Shown here piece by piece: positions 8,758-17,177 of a stretch of 64,000 nt of DNA. Each line of letters begins with the position of its first letter. Position 1 is the first letter of the stretch. This DNA is from CAIVPM01 sp964615145. GTDB lineage: Bacteria > Bacteroidota > Bacteroidia > Chitinophagales > Chitinophagaceae. The position numbers and the translations under genes are program-made. Below the pieces are notes generated by a model. The model worked only from the letters and a program-made list of their open reading frames with translations. It did no database searches and was not told the origin of the DNA. The stretch spans positions 1 to 64,000 of the forward strand of contig CAZTOP010000005.1 of assembly GCA_964615145.1 (NCBI GenBank). Reading direction: 5' to 3'.

Positions 8758-9996
8758 ATGATTCAATATAATAAATTTATTTTAGATAATGGATTGCGTG
8801 TACTTATTCACGAAGATCACAGCACACCTATGGCAGTTGTAAATGTAATGTATGATGTAGGTGCAAAAGATGAAAATCCCAATCAAACAGGCTTTGCTCA
8901 TTTATTTGAACATTTAATGTTTGGAGGTAGCATTAATATTAAAGATTATGATGCACCATTACAACGTGCAGGAGGAGAAAATAATGCTTATACCACTAAT
9001 GATTTAACCAATTATTATTGTCAGTTACCAGCAGAAAATTTAGAAACTGCAATGTGGCTTGAAAGTGATAGAATGCTCAGTCTTGCTTTCGATAAAAAAA
9101 GTTTAGAAACACAAAGAAAAGTCGTTTGTGAGGAGTTTAAAGAACATTATATCAATAAACCTTATGGAGATGTTTGGGCAAAAATGAGAGCATTAACATA
9201 CACGACACACCCTTATGGATGGATGACAATTGGAAAAGAATTAAGCCACGTAGAAAACGCAACTTTAGACGATGTTAAAGCTTTTTTCAAAAAACATTAC
9301 TGTCCAATAAATGCAATTTTGGTAATTGCAGGAAAGGTAGAAACTACAAATGCTTTGGAACTAGCCAATAAATGGTTTGGTTCAATTCCATCTGGCGAAA
9401 AATACAACCGTAATTTACCAGTTGAACCATTACAAAACGCACCAAGGGTTTTAGAATTTACCGCAGATGTTCCTTTAGATGCATTGGTTAAAACTTGGCA
9501 CATTGATAGTAGATTGGAGAAAGGATATTATGTTGCTGACTTAATTACTGAGGTTTTAGGAGGGGGTGGCTCTTCAAGGTTGTTTCAAAAGCTTGTGAAA
9601 GAAAAACAACTATTTTCAAACTTAGACTGCTATCATTTTGGTAGTGTGGATAAAGGTGTCATTGCTATTGAAGGAAAGTTAGTAAAAGGAAAAAGAATGC
9701 ATGAAGTCGAAATTGCAATTGAAGAAGAACTTCAAAAAATAATGACTGAATTAGTAAGTGAAAATGAATTGCAAAAAGTAAAAAATAAGACTGAAAGTGT
9801 TATTGCTTTTGAAGATATGGCATTGATGAGCAGGGCTAATAGTTTAGCTTTTTACGAATTGCTAGGCGATGCAACAATGATGGATACTGAATTAAGTAAA
9901 TATCAGTTAATAACCACACAAGATATTTTAGATTATAGCAAAATTATTTTTAATAAAAATAACAGCAACACATTAAGATACTATAGCAATAATTAA
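8758..9996 (+). CDS. M16-family zinc peptidase, catalytic subunit (cytoplasmic-type)
   Basis: This 412-aa protein carries the inverted zinc motif HxxEH at H49, E52, H53 (HLFEHLMFGG), followed ~75 residues later by the acidic ligand region (EEFKEHY). It has no signal peptide, so it should act in the cytoplasm, unlike the exported M16 pair at 38270-41751. It is followed 15 nt later by a second M16 gene that lacks HxxEH, the catalytic/non-catalytic heterodimer arrangement known for bacterial M16B proteases and mitochondrial processing peptidase. The likely role is degradation or processing of peptides. Confidence 0.93.
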   Translation: MIQYNKFILDNGLRVLIHEDHSTPMAVVNVMYDVGAKDENPNQTGFAHLFEHLMFGGSINIKDYDAPLQRAGGENNAYTTNDLTNYYCQLPAENLETAMWLESDRMLSLAFDKKSLETQRKVVCEEFKEHYINKPYGDVWAKMRALTYTTHPYGWMTIGKELSHVENATLDDVKAFFKKHYCPINAILVIAGKVETTNALELANKWFGSIPSGEKYNRNLPVEPLQNAPRVLEFTADVPLDALVKTWHIDSRLEKGYYVADLITEVLGGGGSSRLFQKLVKEKQLFSNLDCYHFGSVDKGVIAIEGKLVKGKRMHEVEIAIEEELQKIMTELVSENELQKVKNKTESVIAFEDMALMSRANSLAFYELLGDATMMDTELSKYQLITTQDILDYSKIIFNKNNSNTLRYYSNN

Positions 9997-10011
9997 TGTA
10001 CAAATACAAAA

Positions 10012-11292
10012 ATGTTAAACAGAAAATTACAACCTCATATAACGCAACCCACCGATTTTAGTTTACATCTAAAACCCTATCAGCACTTTACACTTGATAA
10101 TGGTACAAATGTTTACGCTATAGAAGCAGGTGAACAAGAAGTATTAATGCTTGAACTGGTTTTTAGTGCAGGCAATTGGTACGAAGACAAAAATATCATT
10201 GCAGGTTCAACAAATTTTTTATTGAAGAATGGAACTTCAAAAAAAACAGCTTATGAAATTAATGAACATTTTGATTTTTATGGAGCATATTTAAACAGAA
10301 GTTGCTATAATGAAACTGCAACCATTACACTACATTGCTTAAGCAAACACTTACACCAGCTAACACCTATTATTACAGAATTATTAAGCGATGCAATATT
10401 TCCGGAACAGGAGCTAGCTATTTACAAACAAAATCAAAAGCAACGGTTAGAAGTAAATTTAAAAAAATGCGATTTTGTTGCTAACCGTTTAATTGATGAA
10501 TATTTATTTGGTTTTCATCATCCTTACGGACGATACACTTCTACCTTGGATTATGATAGAGTTGATAGACAAAGTATTCTTGATTTTTACAAAAAATATT
10601 ATCAAAAAGGAAATTGTAAAATATTTGTAGCAGGTAAACTGCCTGTAAATTATCAGGCAATGTTGAATAAGGCATTTGGAGAACTACCATTTAATACCAA
10701 AGATCTCTTTCAAAAAGAAATTCATTCGGCTCCTGCTACTACAAAAAAATATAATTTAGTAAACGATGCTAATGGTGTGCAAGCTGCAGTTCGTATTGCA
10801 AGAAATTTCCCTAATAAACATCATCCTGATTTTCAAAAAACGCTTGTATTAAATAATGTTTTTGGCGGATTTTTTGGAAGCAGATTAATGAGCAATATTA
10901 GGGAGGATAAGGGCTATACTTATGGCATACACTCATATCTCCAAAACCATATTCACGAAAGTGCTTGGATGATTAGTACAGAGTGTGGGCGAGATGTGAG
11001 TACAGCTACAATTGATGAAGTATATAAAGAAATGAAAGTTTTGCAGGATATTTTAATTAAAGATTCCGAATTAAACTTGGTGCGTAATTATATGATTGGA
11101 ACTTTATTGGGCGATTTAGATGGACCTTTTCAAATTTTGAGTAGATGGAAGAGTTATATTTTAAATGATTTATCTGTTGATTATTTCAATAACGCTATTA
11201 AAACCATCAAAACAGTGTCTGCAGAAGAGTTACAGAGTTTGGCAAAAAAATATTTGAATCCAGATGATTTTTTTGAATTAGTAGTTGTATAA
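10012..11292 (+). CDS. M16-family protein, non-catalytic partner subunit
   Basis: This 426-aa M16 fold has no HxxEH motif; the equivalent position reads GSTNFLLKNG. It keeps the substrate-binding Arg/Tyr region typical of the second half of M16 enzymes (GGFFGSRLMSNIREDKGYTY at ~284-303). It pairs with the upstream active subunit, 15 nt apart on the same strand. The inference is that it completes the peptide-binding chamber and is not proteolytic itself. No signal peptide is seen. Confidence 0.92.
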   Translation: MLNRKLQPHITQPTDFSLHLKPYQHFTLDNGTNVYAIEAGEQEVLMLELVFSAGNWYEDKNIIAGSTNFLLKNGTSKKTAYEINEHFDFYGAYLNRSCYNETATITLHCLSKHLHQLTPIITELLSDAIFPEQELAIYKQNQKQRLEVNLKKCDFVANRLIDEYLFGFHHPYGRYTSTLDYDRVDRQSILDFYKKYYQKGNCKIFVAGKLPVNYQAMLNKAFGELPFNTKDLFQKEIHSAPATTKKYNLVNDANGVQAAVRIARNFPNKHHPDFQKTLVLNNVFGGFFGSRLMSNIREDKGYTYGIHSYLQNHIHESAWMISTECGRDVSTATIDEVYKEMKVLQDILIKDSELNLVRNYMIGTLLGDLDGPFQILSRWKSYILNDLSVDYFNNAIKTIKTVSAEELQSLAKKYLNPDDFFELVVV

Positions 11293-11303
11293 AAAAGTTT
11301 AGC

Positions 11304-11690
11304 ATGATAAAATTCGTTACAAAAGCTATCATTACATCTGTAGCAGTGCTTATTGCTGCATATTTATTAAAAGGTGTAACTATTGATAGTACATTAACAG
11401 CAATGATTGTAGCAGTGGTTTTGGGTTTGTTAAATACTTTTGTTAAACCTGCATTAGTGTTATTAACTATCCCATTTACCGTGTTAACATTAGGACTTTT
11501 TTTGCTTGTAATTAATATTATTATTATTTACTTGGCATCCGAAATTGTTCCAGGGTTTAAAGTAAATGGTTGGTGGAGTGCTTTACTATTCAGCATTATA
11601 GTTTCATTTACTTCTGGAGCTTTAGAAAGAATTATTCATAAATATGGAAAGGATAAGGAAGATACCCGTTTTGATGGTCAGGAGTTTTGA
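11304..11690 (+). CDS. YvlD/phage-holin-4-type small membrane protein
   Basis: This 128-aa protein has four hydrophobic segments (~5-25, 30-50, 55-78 and ~92-112) and the family-typical stretch GLLNTFVKPALVLLTIPFTV. The family (Phage_holin_4_2/YvlD) is widespread in chromosomes with no phage nearby, and its function is unknown. The 11-nt gap to the M16 partner gene suggests co-transcription. The name holin reflects the database family and is not evidence of lysis activity. Confidence 0.88.
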   Translation: MIKFVTKAIITSVAVLIAAYLLKGVTIDSTLTAMIVAVVLGLLNTFVKPALVLLTIPFTVLTLGLFLLVINIIIIYLASEIVPGFKVNGWWSALLFSIIVSFTSGALERIIHKYGKDKEDTRFDGQEF

Positions 11691-11708
11691 TATTTACTAA
11701 CTTTCAGA

Positions 11709-12290
11709 TTAGTGTTTTTTAGTAAAATTTGAAGTATCAAAAGCTAATTGTGTTTTGTGTTTATAGTCATATTGGCTTCTTACCAAAAACAAACTTATAG
11801 GTAATGTTTTCAACATTTTTAACTCCTTATTCATAGTAATTAGGCTCAAAGAATTATTAATGTTTTTTGAAAAGTCGACTTTATAAGAAGCATCAGTTTT
11901 GCTTTGCCATAAAGCTTTATTTTCATCACAATTTTCAAGCGTTAGTTGTTTATTTCTCCAATTCCAGTTTATTTTCCCTGTTGTATCTATTTGTATTGTA
12001 TCTATTGATAGTGATGTAGAGTCTCCATTTTTCAAATGATAACAATGTGTATAAAATGCATTTTTGCCTAATCTTGTAAAGTACAAGTAAGTACTATCTT
12101 TTTCATCTACTATTAGATAGTTTTCATTTCCAAAAAGAGCTTCTAAATTGTCCAATTTTTTATATGCAATACCAAGGTCAGTAATATTGTTTTTAGCAAT
12201 TGTAGTAGTATTATCATTAAGTTGAGAGTTACTGTTACAAGCTGCTAATAAGATTGAACTTAATATAAATAGAGAAATAAGTTTATTCAT
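11709..12290 (-). CDS. Lipoprotein of unknown function
   Basis: This 193-aa protein has a lipoprotein signal peptide (ISLFILSSILLAAC, Cys at ~17). The mature part contains no domain I recognise; it has Tyr/Thr-rich short strands (YLYFTRLGKNAFYTHCYHL) that could form a small beta fold. It is convergent with the holin-like gene and lies just below the terminator of the beta-helix/TonB unit, so it may have its own weak promoter or depend on read-through. Confidence 0.7.
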   Translation of the reverse strand: MNKLISLFILSSILLAACNSNSQLNDNTTTIAKNNITDLGIAYKKLDNLEALFGNENYLIVDEKDSTYLYFTRLGKNAFYTHCYHLKNGDSTSLSIDTIQIDTTGKINWNWRNKQLTLENCDENKALWQSKTDASYKVDFSKNINNSLSLITMNKELKMLKTLPISLFLVRSQYDYKHKTQLAFDTSNFTKKH

Positions 12291-12301
12291 AAATGCTATA
12301 T

Positions 12302-12335
12302 TAAAAAAGCTGCTTTAATAAAAATTAAAGCAGCT
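12302..12335 (-). terminator. Rho-independent terminator of the TonB/beta-helix unit
   Basis: A perfect 11-bp stem (12308-12318 with 12325-12335, AGCTGCTTTAA) is followed on the minus strand by a run of six T. It lies 25 nt past the stop of the beta-helix lipoprotein gene. Confidence 0.82.
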
Positions 12336-12359
12336 GAAAGTACACAACAAAAATTACGA

Positions 12360-13844
12360 TTAATTGCCATTAAATTTTGTCCAGGTCTTCCACCACGTAT
12401 CACCAACAGAGCAAGCACCTACGTAATTAACCACACTAAAATCTAATTTTCCATTAGTTGATGTAGTTAGTTTAGTACTTGTAAAACTTGCACCAGTTGC
12501 AGCAGGAGCAGCAGTAGTTGATGGGTTAAAATCTGGTAATGTATAATTAAATGGAGCTGTTAAACCAACATCATTATTATTTGGCAGTAGCAAATTATTA
12601 TAAGCAGGAGTATTTACCCAATTTAAAATTGAACTTGTAGTTGCACCAGTAGGAGCAGTTGCACTGGCAGCATATTTTACTGCTAAGTTTGTTGGTCCAG
12701 CTATAATATTATTTTGAAAGTTTAATCCACCAGCTGGAGATAAATTTAAATCAGTTGGAGTTCCTTTGCTAGCATCAATTAATAATCCATTTACTGCACC
12801 ACCACTCCATCCTAGAAATAATGAGTTAAAAATACTTTGCTCACAATTTCTACGTAATTGTGCTCCTGCTAAAAACAAGCTATTGCCTACAGAGTTTGCA
12901 GTAACTTTAGGACCCATAACTGTCATATTACTAAATACTGCTGATGTTTTAACTGGTGTAATATTAACACCATTGCTTCCTGTAATAGGTGTAACAACAG
13001 TCATAGCAGTACTTCCATTAGCATCATTATCGCACTCAAAAGCTTCACTTTTGCTAATATCTGCAACAGCACTATCTCTTAAAGAAATACCAAATTGAAC
13101 TTTACCGCTAAAGCCATTATCAGTATCAAAATCATCATCTAAAGTTCTAAAAGAAATTAGGTGTTTACAATTAACAGTGCCACCAAACCACTCAAAACTG
13201 TCATCATTAGCATAAGATACTTGAACATAGTCAATCACAGTTTGATTTCCAACTCCACCAAATGTTAAACCATTAATTTCTTTATCAGGCAAAAAAGCAT
13301 AACCCGCATATTCAATACGAACATAACGTAAAATACCACTATTGTCAGCAACGTTTGAAGAAGCACCTAAACCATACAATCCTAGCCCATCACTGTTATT
13401 AATGCCCCCCTCTATTTCACCAACACCAGCTGTTCCATTAAAAGAAGCATTTGTTGGTGCATTACCTAATAATACTAATCCAGCCCAATCTCCACGTTGT
13501 GGTACTGCTGCTTCACTAGTAAATACAATAGGTTTATCTACAGTTCCATCTGCAATAATTTTTGCTCCTCTACAAATAATTAAACAACCATTTTTCCCGT
13601 TTTCACCAACAATTTTTGTTCCTGGTTCAATTGTTAAAATCGCTCCATTAGTAACATATACCAGACCACGTAATTTGTAAACATAATCTGCTTTTAAAGT
13701 TCGGTTGGCAATAATTCTACCCTCTAAAATTGTGTTTTCTGAAGTTGTTTGCACAGTAGTAGTTGTACCACCATCGATTTCAATTTTTCTACAACCTGTT
13801 GCAAGTAATCCAATACTTGCTGCTAAAATGAAAAGCTTTTTCAT
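12360..13844 (-). CDS. Beta-helix surface lipoprotein partnered with a TonB receptor
   Basis: This 494-aa protein starts with a lipoprotein signal (KLFILAASIGLLATGC, Cys at 18). The body has the repeated turns of a right-handed parallel beta-helix (NGAILTIEPGTKIVGENG, CRGAKIIADGTVDKPIVFTS, RGDWAGLVLLGNAP), rich in Gly, Asn and Asp. No catalytic motif or T9SS domain is visible. The gene starts 30 nt after the TonB receptor stop on the same strand, so it probably works with that receptor in place of a SusD-like protein, for example by capturing the substrate at the cell surface. That role is inference. The substrate is unknown. Confidence 0.82.
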   Translation of the reverse strand: MKKLFILAASIGLLATGCRKIEIDGGTTTTVQTTSENTILEGRIIANRTLKADYVYKLRGLVYVTNGAILTIEPGTKIVGENGKNGCLIICRGAKIIADGTVDKPIVFTSEAAVPQRGDWAGLVLLGNAPTNASFNGTAGVGEIEGGINNSDGLGLYGLGASSNVADNSGILRYVRIEYAGYAFLPDKEINGLTFGGVGNQTVIDYVQVSYANDDSFEWFGGTVNCKHLISFRTLDDDFDTDNGFSGKVQFGISLRDSAVADISKSEAFECDNDANGSTAMTVVTPITGSNGVNITPVKTSAVFSNMTVMGPKVTANSVGNSLFLAGAQLRRNCEQSIFNSLFLGWSGGAVNGLLIDASKGTPTDLNLSPAGGLNFQNNIIAGPTNLAVKYAASATAPTGATTSSILNWVNTPAYNNLLLPNNNDVGLTAPFNYTLPDFNPSTTAAPAATGASFTSTKLTTSTNGKLDFSVVNYVGACSVGDTWWKTWTKFNGN

Positions 13845-13874
13845 TGCTTAATTTTTATTGTTTTTTTGAAAGAT

Positions 13875-16688
13875 TTATTTAATTGTATATCCAAATGTTA
13901 AACTAAAGTTTGTACCATATTTTCTGGCAATACCAACTGCATCGCCACCATTCATATCAAACTTTTTGTTATTATTTAAATCGTGATAGAAGTATGCTGT
14001 TTTATTGATAATATCAGAAATGTTTAACTTAATTTCTGCTTTATTTTTCATTATTTTTTTAGCAATTTGTAAGTCAAGCAATGGTCTTGGATTTTCCCAA
14101 ACTGGAGGATATTCTAAACCACCAACGTACAATATTCTTCTTCCAATTTGGTTAAATAATAGCGTTGTTGATAAACCTTGTTTTTCTAAATCATATTGCA
14201 ATCCAAAATTGATTAAGTAAGGGCTTTGACCTTGCATTGGTCTGTCTAATTGCGTATTGTTGCTTTCAACTCTGTTATAGATATATGATAGATTTCCTTG
14301 AAAAGTAAAATTCTTTAAAGCATTAGCAAAGTCTAATTTTTTTCTAAATTCAAATTCAAGTCCAAAACCTGAAGCTTTATCTGCATTAATGTAGTTGAAT
14401 GTACTTGAACTTCCTGCACCAGTTTGATTAAAGTATAGTTCAATAGGTTTGTCAAAATATTTATAAAATACTCCAAATGTTACAAGTTCTCCTGCTTTTG
14501 GATATAGTTCATATCTTAAATCTGCATTAGTTACTTTGGTTCTTTCTAAAGATGGATTTCCAGTGATGGTTGCTCCTAAATCAAAATCATAAAAGGCAAA
14601 TGGACTCAACTCGCGAAACTCAGGTCTAATAACAGTTTGAGAGCCAGATAAACGAATATTTGTTTTGGTATTTAGTTTATAAGTAATATTAATGCCAGGC
14701 AAAATATCATCTACTTTACTATAAACATGTCTAGGATCCGATTTTTTTGTACTACCCACTAATTGGTCAAAATTTTCCCATCTTACACCCCAAGTAGCTT
14801 TTAGTTTTTTTGTAAATTGATTTTCAAATTGAATATATCCAGCGTTTAATATTGTATTGGCTAAATATCTGTATTGATTACCGCTAATTTCATTAAAAGC
14901 AAATTTGTTATCGTATCCATTTCCAAAATTTTCAGAATTAAAAATTACCCTTTCATCTAATTGTCTTAATGCTTCATTATCTGATGGCAAGTATATTGAA
15001 AATGGTCTTGAGTCAAAAAGCCTATCTTTTATTTGTAGCATGTAGCCAATTTTAACTGACTGTGGATAACCATTAAACATTTTTGTAGACTTAGTAATAT
15101 CTCCACCTGTTGTATATATATAATCACTTAATGTTCCAAAATATCTACTTCCACTTCTTTGTGATGTCTTTGATGCAGATACAAGTAATAAGTATGGAGA
15201 GCCTGGTACTGTTACATTTTGATTATACTGAATCCTTCTTTGGTCTGGTATATATTGGTCTAATATGTTAAAACTACCATACCAATGTAATTTGGCTTTT
15301 AGAGAAGTGAAATTATGATCGCCAGATAATTGAGCATTATAAAATGTATTAGCTTTAAATGCCAATTCAGTAGCTCTAATATTTTCTCCAAAAACTGGAT
15401 CGTTCTCAAAGTCTTTACCTGTACGCTTTGTAGCATAATTTGTAGTACTTACGTTGAAAATATTTTTGAATGATATTTTATGATTATTGCCTACTTGTAA
15501 TGTTAGGTTTCCTAAAGCACCCCATAATACATCATTGCTATATTTGTTATTATAAAAATCGAAATTAGTGCTGGCTATATTATTTTGAATTGAGTATAAT
15601 CTATTCTCATATTCATTTCTTTTATAACTATTGCTGTAATTTAATGCAAGCACTGCACCTAACTTGTTGTTCTTACCAATATTTTTTGTGAACCCTCCAC
15701 TCAATTGAAAGTTTCTGTTTAGTGTAGGAATAACGTTAGTATTATTTTTTTCAGTAGACCAAATATTTTGGAAGCCTTTTGCGTACTCAGTTTTTTGAGC
15801 TTGATTTAATTCGTTAAATGTTGACTTGTTAGGAAAATTAGTAGGTAATGCTCTTTTGCCATCATCAAAACCAAGCCAATCAAACTTTCCACCTTGGTAA
15901 GTATAAAAATCATTACCTGTGGTTTGAGTATTAAAGCCAGTACCTATTTGTATATTAAAATAATTTGATGTTGGTACGTCTTTAGTATTTACTTGTACTA
16001 AGCCTCCTGCCCATTCTCCAGGAAGTTCAGGAACAAAAGCCTTGTTCATAATTATATTATCAATTGTAGAAGCAGGAAAAATATCGAATGAAAAAGTTTT
16101 TCTATCTGGCTCAGTACTGCTCAATAATATTCCATTTAACATGGCTTGATTATATCTATCTGCCAATCCTCTTACAACTAAATATTTTCCATCTTGAACA
16201 GAGGTGCCTGAAACTCTCTTAAGGATTTCACCAGTATTTTTATCAGGACTTCTTTTTATTGCCTCTGCCGATATAACCTGAGCCACTGTATTAGTATTTC
16301 TTTGATAACTAATTAGTGCATTAATCGTTTCTTTTTTGCTCGATGATGACTTTACAACAACATCTTCTAGTTTATTGTCTTTTGTTTCTAGTACAATATA
16401 TAAATCTGTTACTTGACCCGATTTTACTTCAATATCACTGATGATTTTAGTGCTAAATCCAACTGCTGAAATTTGAAGTTCATATTTTTTTCCTATTTCT
16501 AAATTAAAAGTAAAAACTCCATCAATGTTTGCAGATGTTCCCCCTTTTTTGCCAACAACGCTAATGCTAGCATTTGCAACAGGCTTGTTATTTTCTGAAG
16601 AAATTTTCCCTACCAACTTTCCTGTGTTTTGGCTAAACGATAGGACTGATAGAAATATTAGAATAGATAAAATGCTTAATTGTTTCAC
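13875..16688 (-). CDS. TonB-dependent outer-membrane receptor
   Basis: This is a ~937-aa receptor for energised uptake across the outer membrane. Order: signal peptide (QLSILSILIFLSVLSFSQ), CarboxypepD_reg-like domain at ~25-110 (GKLVGKISSENNKPVANASI), plug domain at ~120-235 (GEILKRVSGTSVQDGKYLVV, RGLADRYNQAMLNG) and a 22-strand-type barrel ending in an aromatic-rich strand (FSLTFGYTIK). The frame can be extended to a TTG at 16709, but that codon lies inside a -7-like promoter element (16707-16714). I therefore place the start at GTG 16688, which also begins the signal peptide with Met-Lys-Gln. A beta-helix lipoprotein gene follows 30 nt downstream; no SusD homologue is present. Confidence 0.93.
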   Translation of the reverse strand: MKQLSILSILIFLSVLSFSQNTGKLVGKISSENNKPVANASISVVGKKGGTSANIDGVFTFNLEIGKKYELQISAVGFSTKIISDIEVKSGQVTDLYIVLETKDNKLEDVVVKSSSSKKETINALISYQRNTNTVAQVISAEAIKRSPDKNTGEILKRVSGTSVQDGKYLVVRGLADRYNQAMLNGILLSSTEPDRKTFSFDIFPASTIDNIIMNKAFVPELPGEWAGGLVQVNTKDVPTSNYFNIQIGTGFNTQTTGNDFYTYQGGKFDWLGFDDGKRALPTNFPNKSTFNELNQAQKTEYAKGFQNIWSTEKNNTNVIPTLNRNFQLSGGFTKNIGKNNKLGAVLALNYSNSYKRNEYENRLYSIQNNIASTNFDFYNNKYSNDVLWGALGNLTLQVGNNHKISFKNIFNVSTTNYATKRTGKDFENDPVFGENIRATELAFKANTFYNAQLSGDHNFTSLKAKLHWYGSFNILDQYIPDQRRIQYNQNVTVPGSPYLLLVSASKTSQRSGSRYFGTLSDYIYTTGGDITKSTKMFNGYPQSVKIGYMLQIKDRLFDSRPFSIYLPSDNEALRQLDERVIFNSENFGNGYDNKFAFNEISGNQYRYLANTILNAGYIQFENQFTKKLKATWGVRWENFDQLVGSTKKSDPRHVYSKVDDILPGINITYKLNTKTNIRLSGSQTVIRPEFRELSPFAFYDFDLGATITGNPSLERTKVTNADLRYELYPKAGELVTFGVFYKYFDKPIELYFNQTGAGSSSTFNYINADKASGFGLEFEFRKKLDFANALKNFTFQGNLSYIYNRVESNNTQLDRPMQGQSPYLINFGLQYDLEKQGLSTTLLFNQIGRRILYVGGLEYPPVWENPRPLLDLQIAKKIMKNKAEIKLNISDIINKTAYFYHDLNNNKKFDMNGGDAVGIARKYGTNFSLTFGYTIK

Positions 16689-16706
16689 TTCGTTTTTTTT
16701 ACATTG

Positions 16707-16714
16707 CAAAAGTG
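16707..16714 (-). promoter_or_regulatory. Predicted -7 promoter element of the TonB receptor
   Basis: On the minus strand this reads CACTTTTG, 7 of 8 positions of the Bacteroidota consensus TAnnTTTG. Transcription would begin near 16702, about 14 nt before the preferred GTG start at 16688. The site rules out the upstream TTG as a translation start. Confidence 0.5.
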
Positions 16715-16775
16715 AAAGCCCAATGTTAACTCAATGTTACTTTAAAATTAACATCTAGTTAACAAAAAAATTGAA

Positions 16776-16805
16776 TAAAAAAAGCCATCGACTTTCGATG
16801 GCTTT
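16776..16805 (-). terminator. Rho-independent terminator of the PID-CTERM-type gene
   Basis: A perfect 10-bp stem (16781-16790 with 16796-16805, AAGCCATCG core) has a 5-nt loop and is followed on the minus strand by a T-run complementary to the A-run at 16776-16783. It insulates the small upstream gene from the TonB receptor. Confidence 0.85.
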
Positions 16806-16830
16806 ATAATTTCTTTTTCGAATGTATGTA

Positions 16831-17037
16831 TTATATGTTAGATTTATCTTTGTTGTAATCCTTGATTTTCTTGGCTCCTGCAATACCACCAGCAATAAGA
16901 AGCAAACTAATTCCACCATCAATTGGTACATCTGGACTACCACCTGGGTCTGGCTGGCAATTAGCAATCATTGGAATGAAGAAAGCTATTAACATTGTTA
17001 ATATTGTAATACTTACTTTTTTACTTACCAATTTCAT
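16831..17037 (-). CDS. Small exported protein with PID-CTERM-like sorting tail
   Basis: This 68-aa protein has a signal peptide (SITILTMLIAFFIPMIANC) followed after only ~10 residues by a tripartite C-terminus: the motif PDVPIDGG, a hydrophobic helix (ISLLLIAGGIAGAKKI) and a short basic tail (KDYNKDK). This matches the PID-CTERM-type protein-sorting region seen in many Bacteroidota, a counterpart of PEP-CTERM/LPxTG signals. Almost nothing would remain as a mature domain. The gene has a perfect -7 promoter element upstream and its own terminator, so it is a single-gene unit. The sorting enzyme is not in this window, and the function is unknown. Confidence 0.78.
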   Translation of the reverse strand: MKLVSKKVSITILTMLIAFFIPMIANCQPDPGGSPDVPIDGGISLLLIAGGIAGAKKIKDYNKDKSNI

Positions 17038-17075
17038 ATACTAAAATTTAAATTTTTATTAAATCAATTTGAATA

Positions 17076-17083
17076 CAAACATA
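17076..17083 (-). promoter_or_regulatory. -7 promoter element of the PID-CTERM-type gene
   Basis: The minus strand reads TATGTTTG, a full match to TAnnTTTG, 38 nt before the ATG of the 68-aa gene. Confidence 0.65.
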
Positions 17084-17153
17084 AGAGTTTTATTTCTTTA
17101 CTTCCAAATTAATTTAATATTAACAGTTTTTAGCCCTCAAAACTTAATAGTGC

Positions 17154-17161
17154 TAAGTTTG
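17154..17161 (+). promoter_or_regulatory. -7 promoter element of the RluB/RsuA-type gene
   Basis: TAAGTTTG is a full match to the Bacteroidota -7 consensus, 16 nt before the ATG at 17178. Confidence 0.65.
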
Positions 17162-17177
17162 CAACATATTTAATTTT

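Noticed and set aside
11304..11690. Prophage remnant suggested by the holin-like gene
   Set aside because: The family is a common chromosomal membrane protein and no other phage gene is nearby.
12766..13680. Plus-strand frames of 110 and 112 aa inside the beta-helix lipoprotein gene
   Set aside because: They are mirror-strand readings of the repetitive coding sequence; the minus-strand gene has a signal peptide, full length and a terminator.
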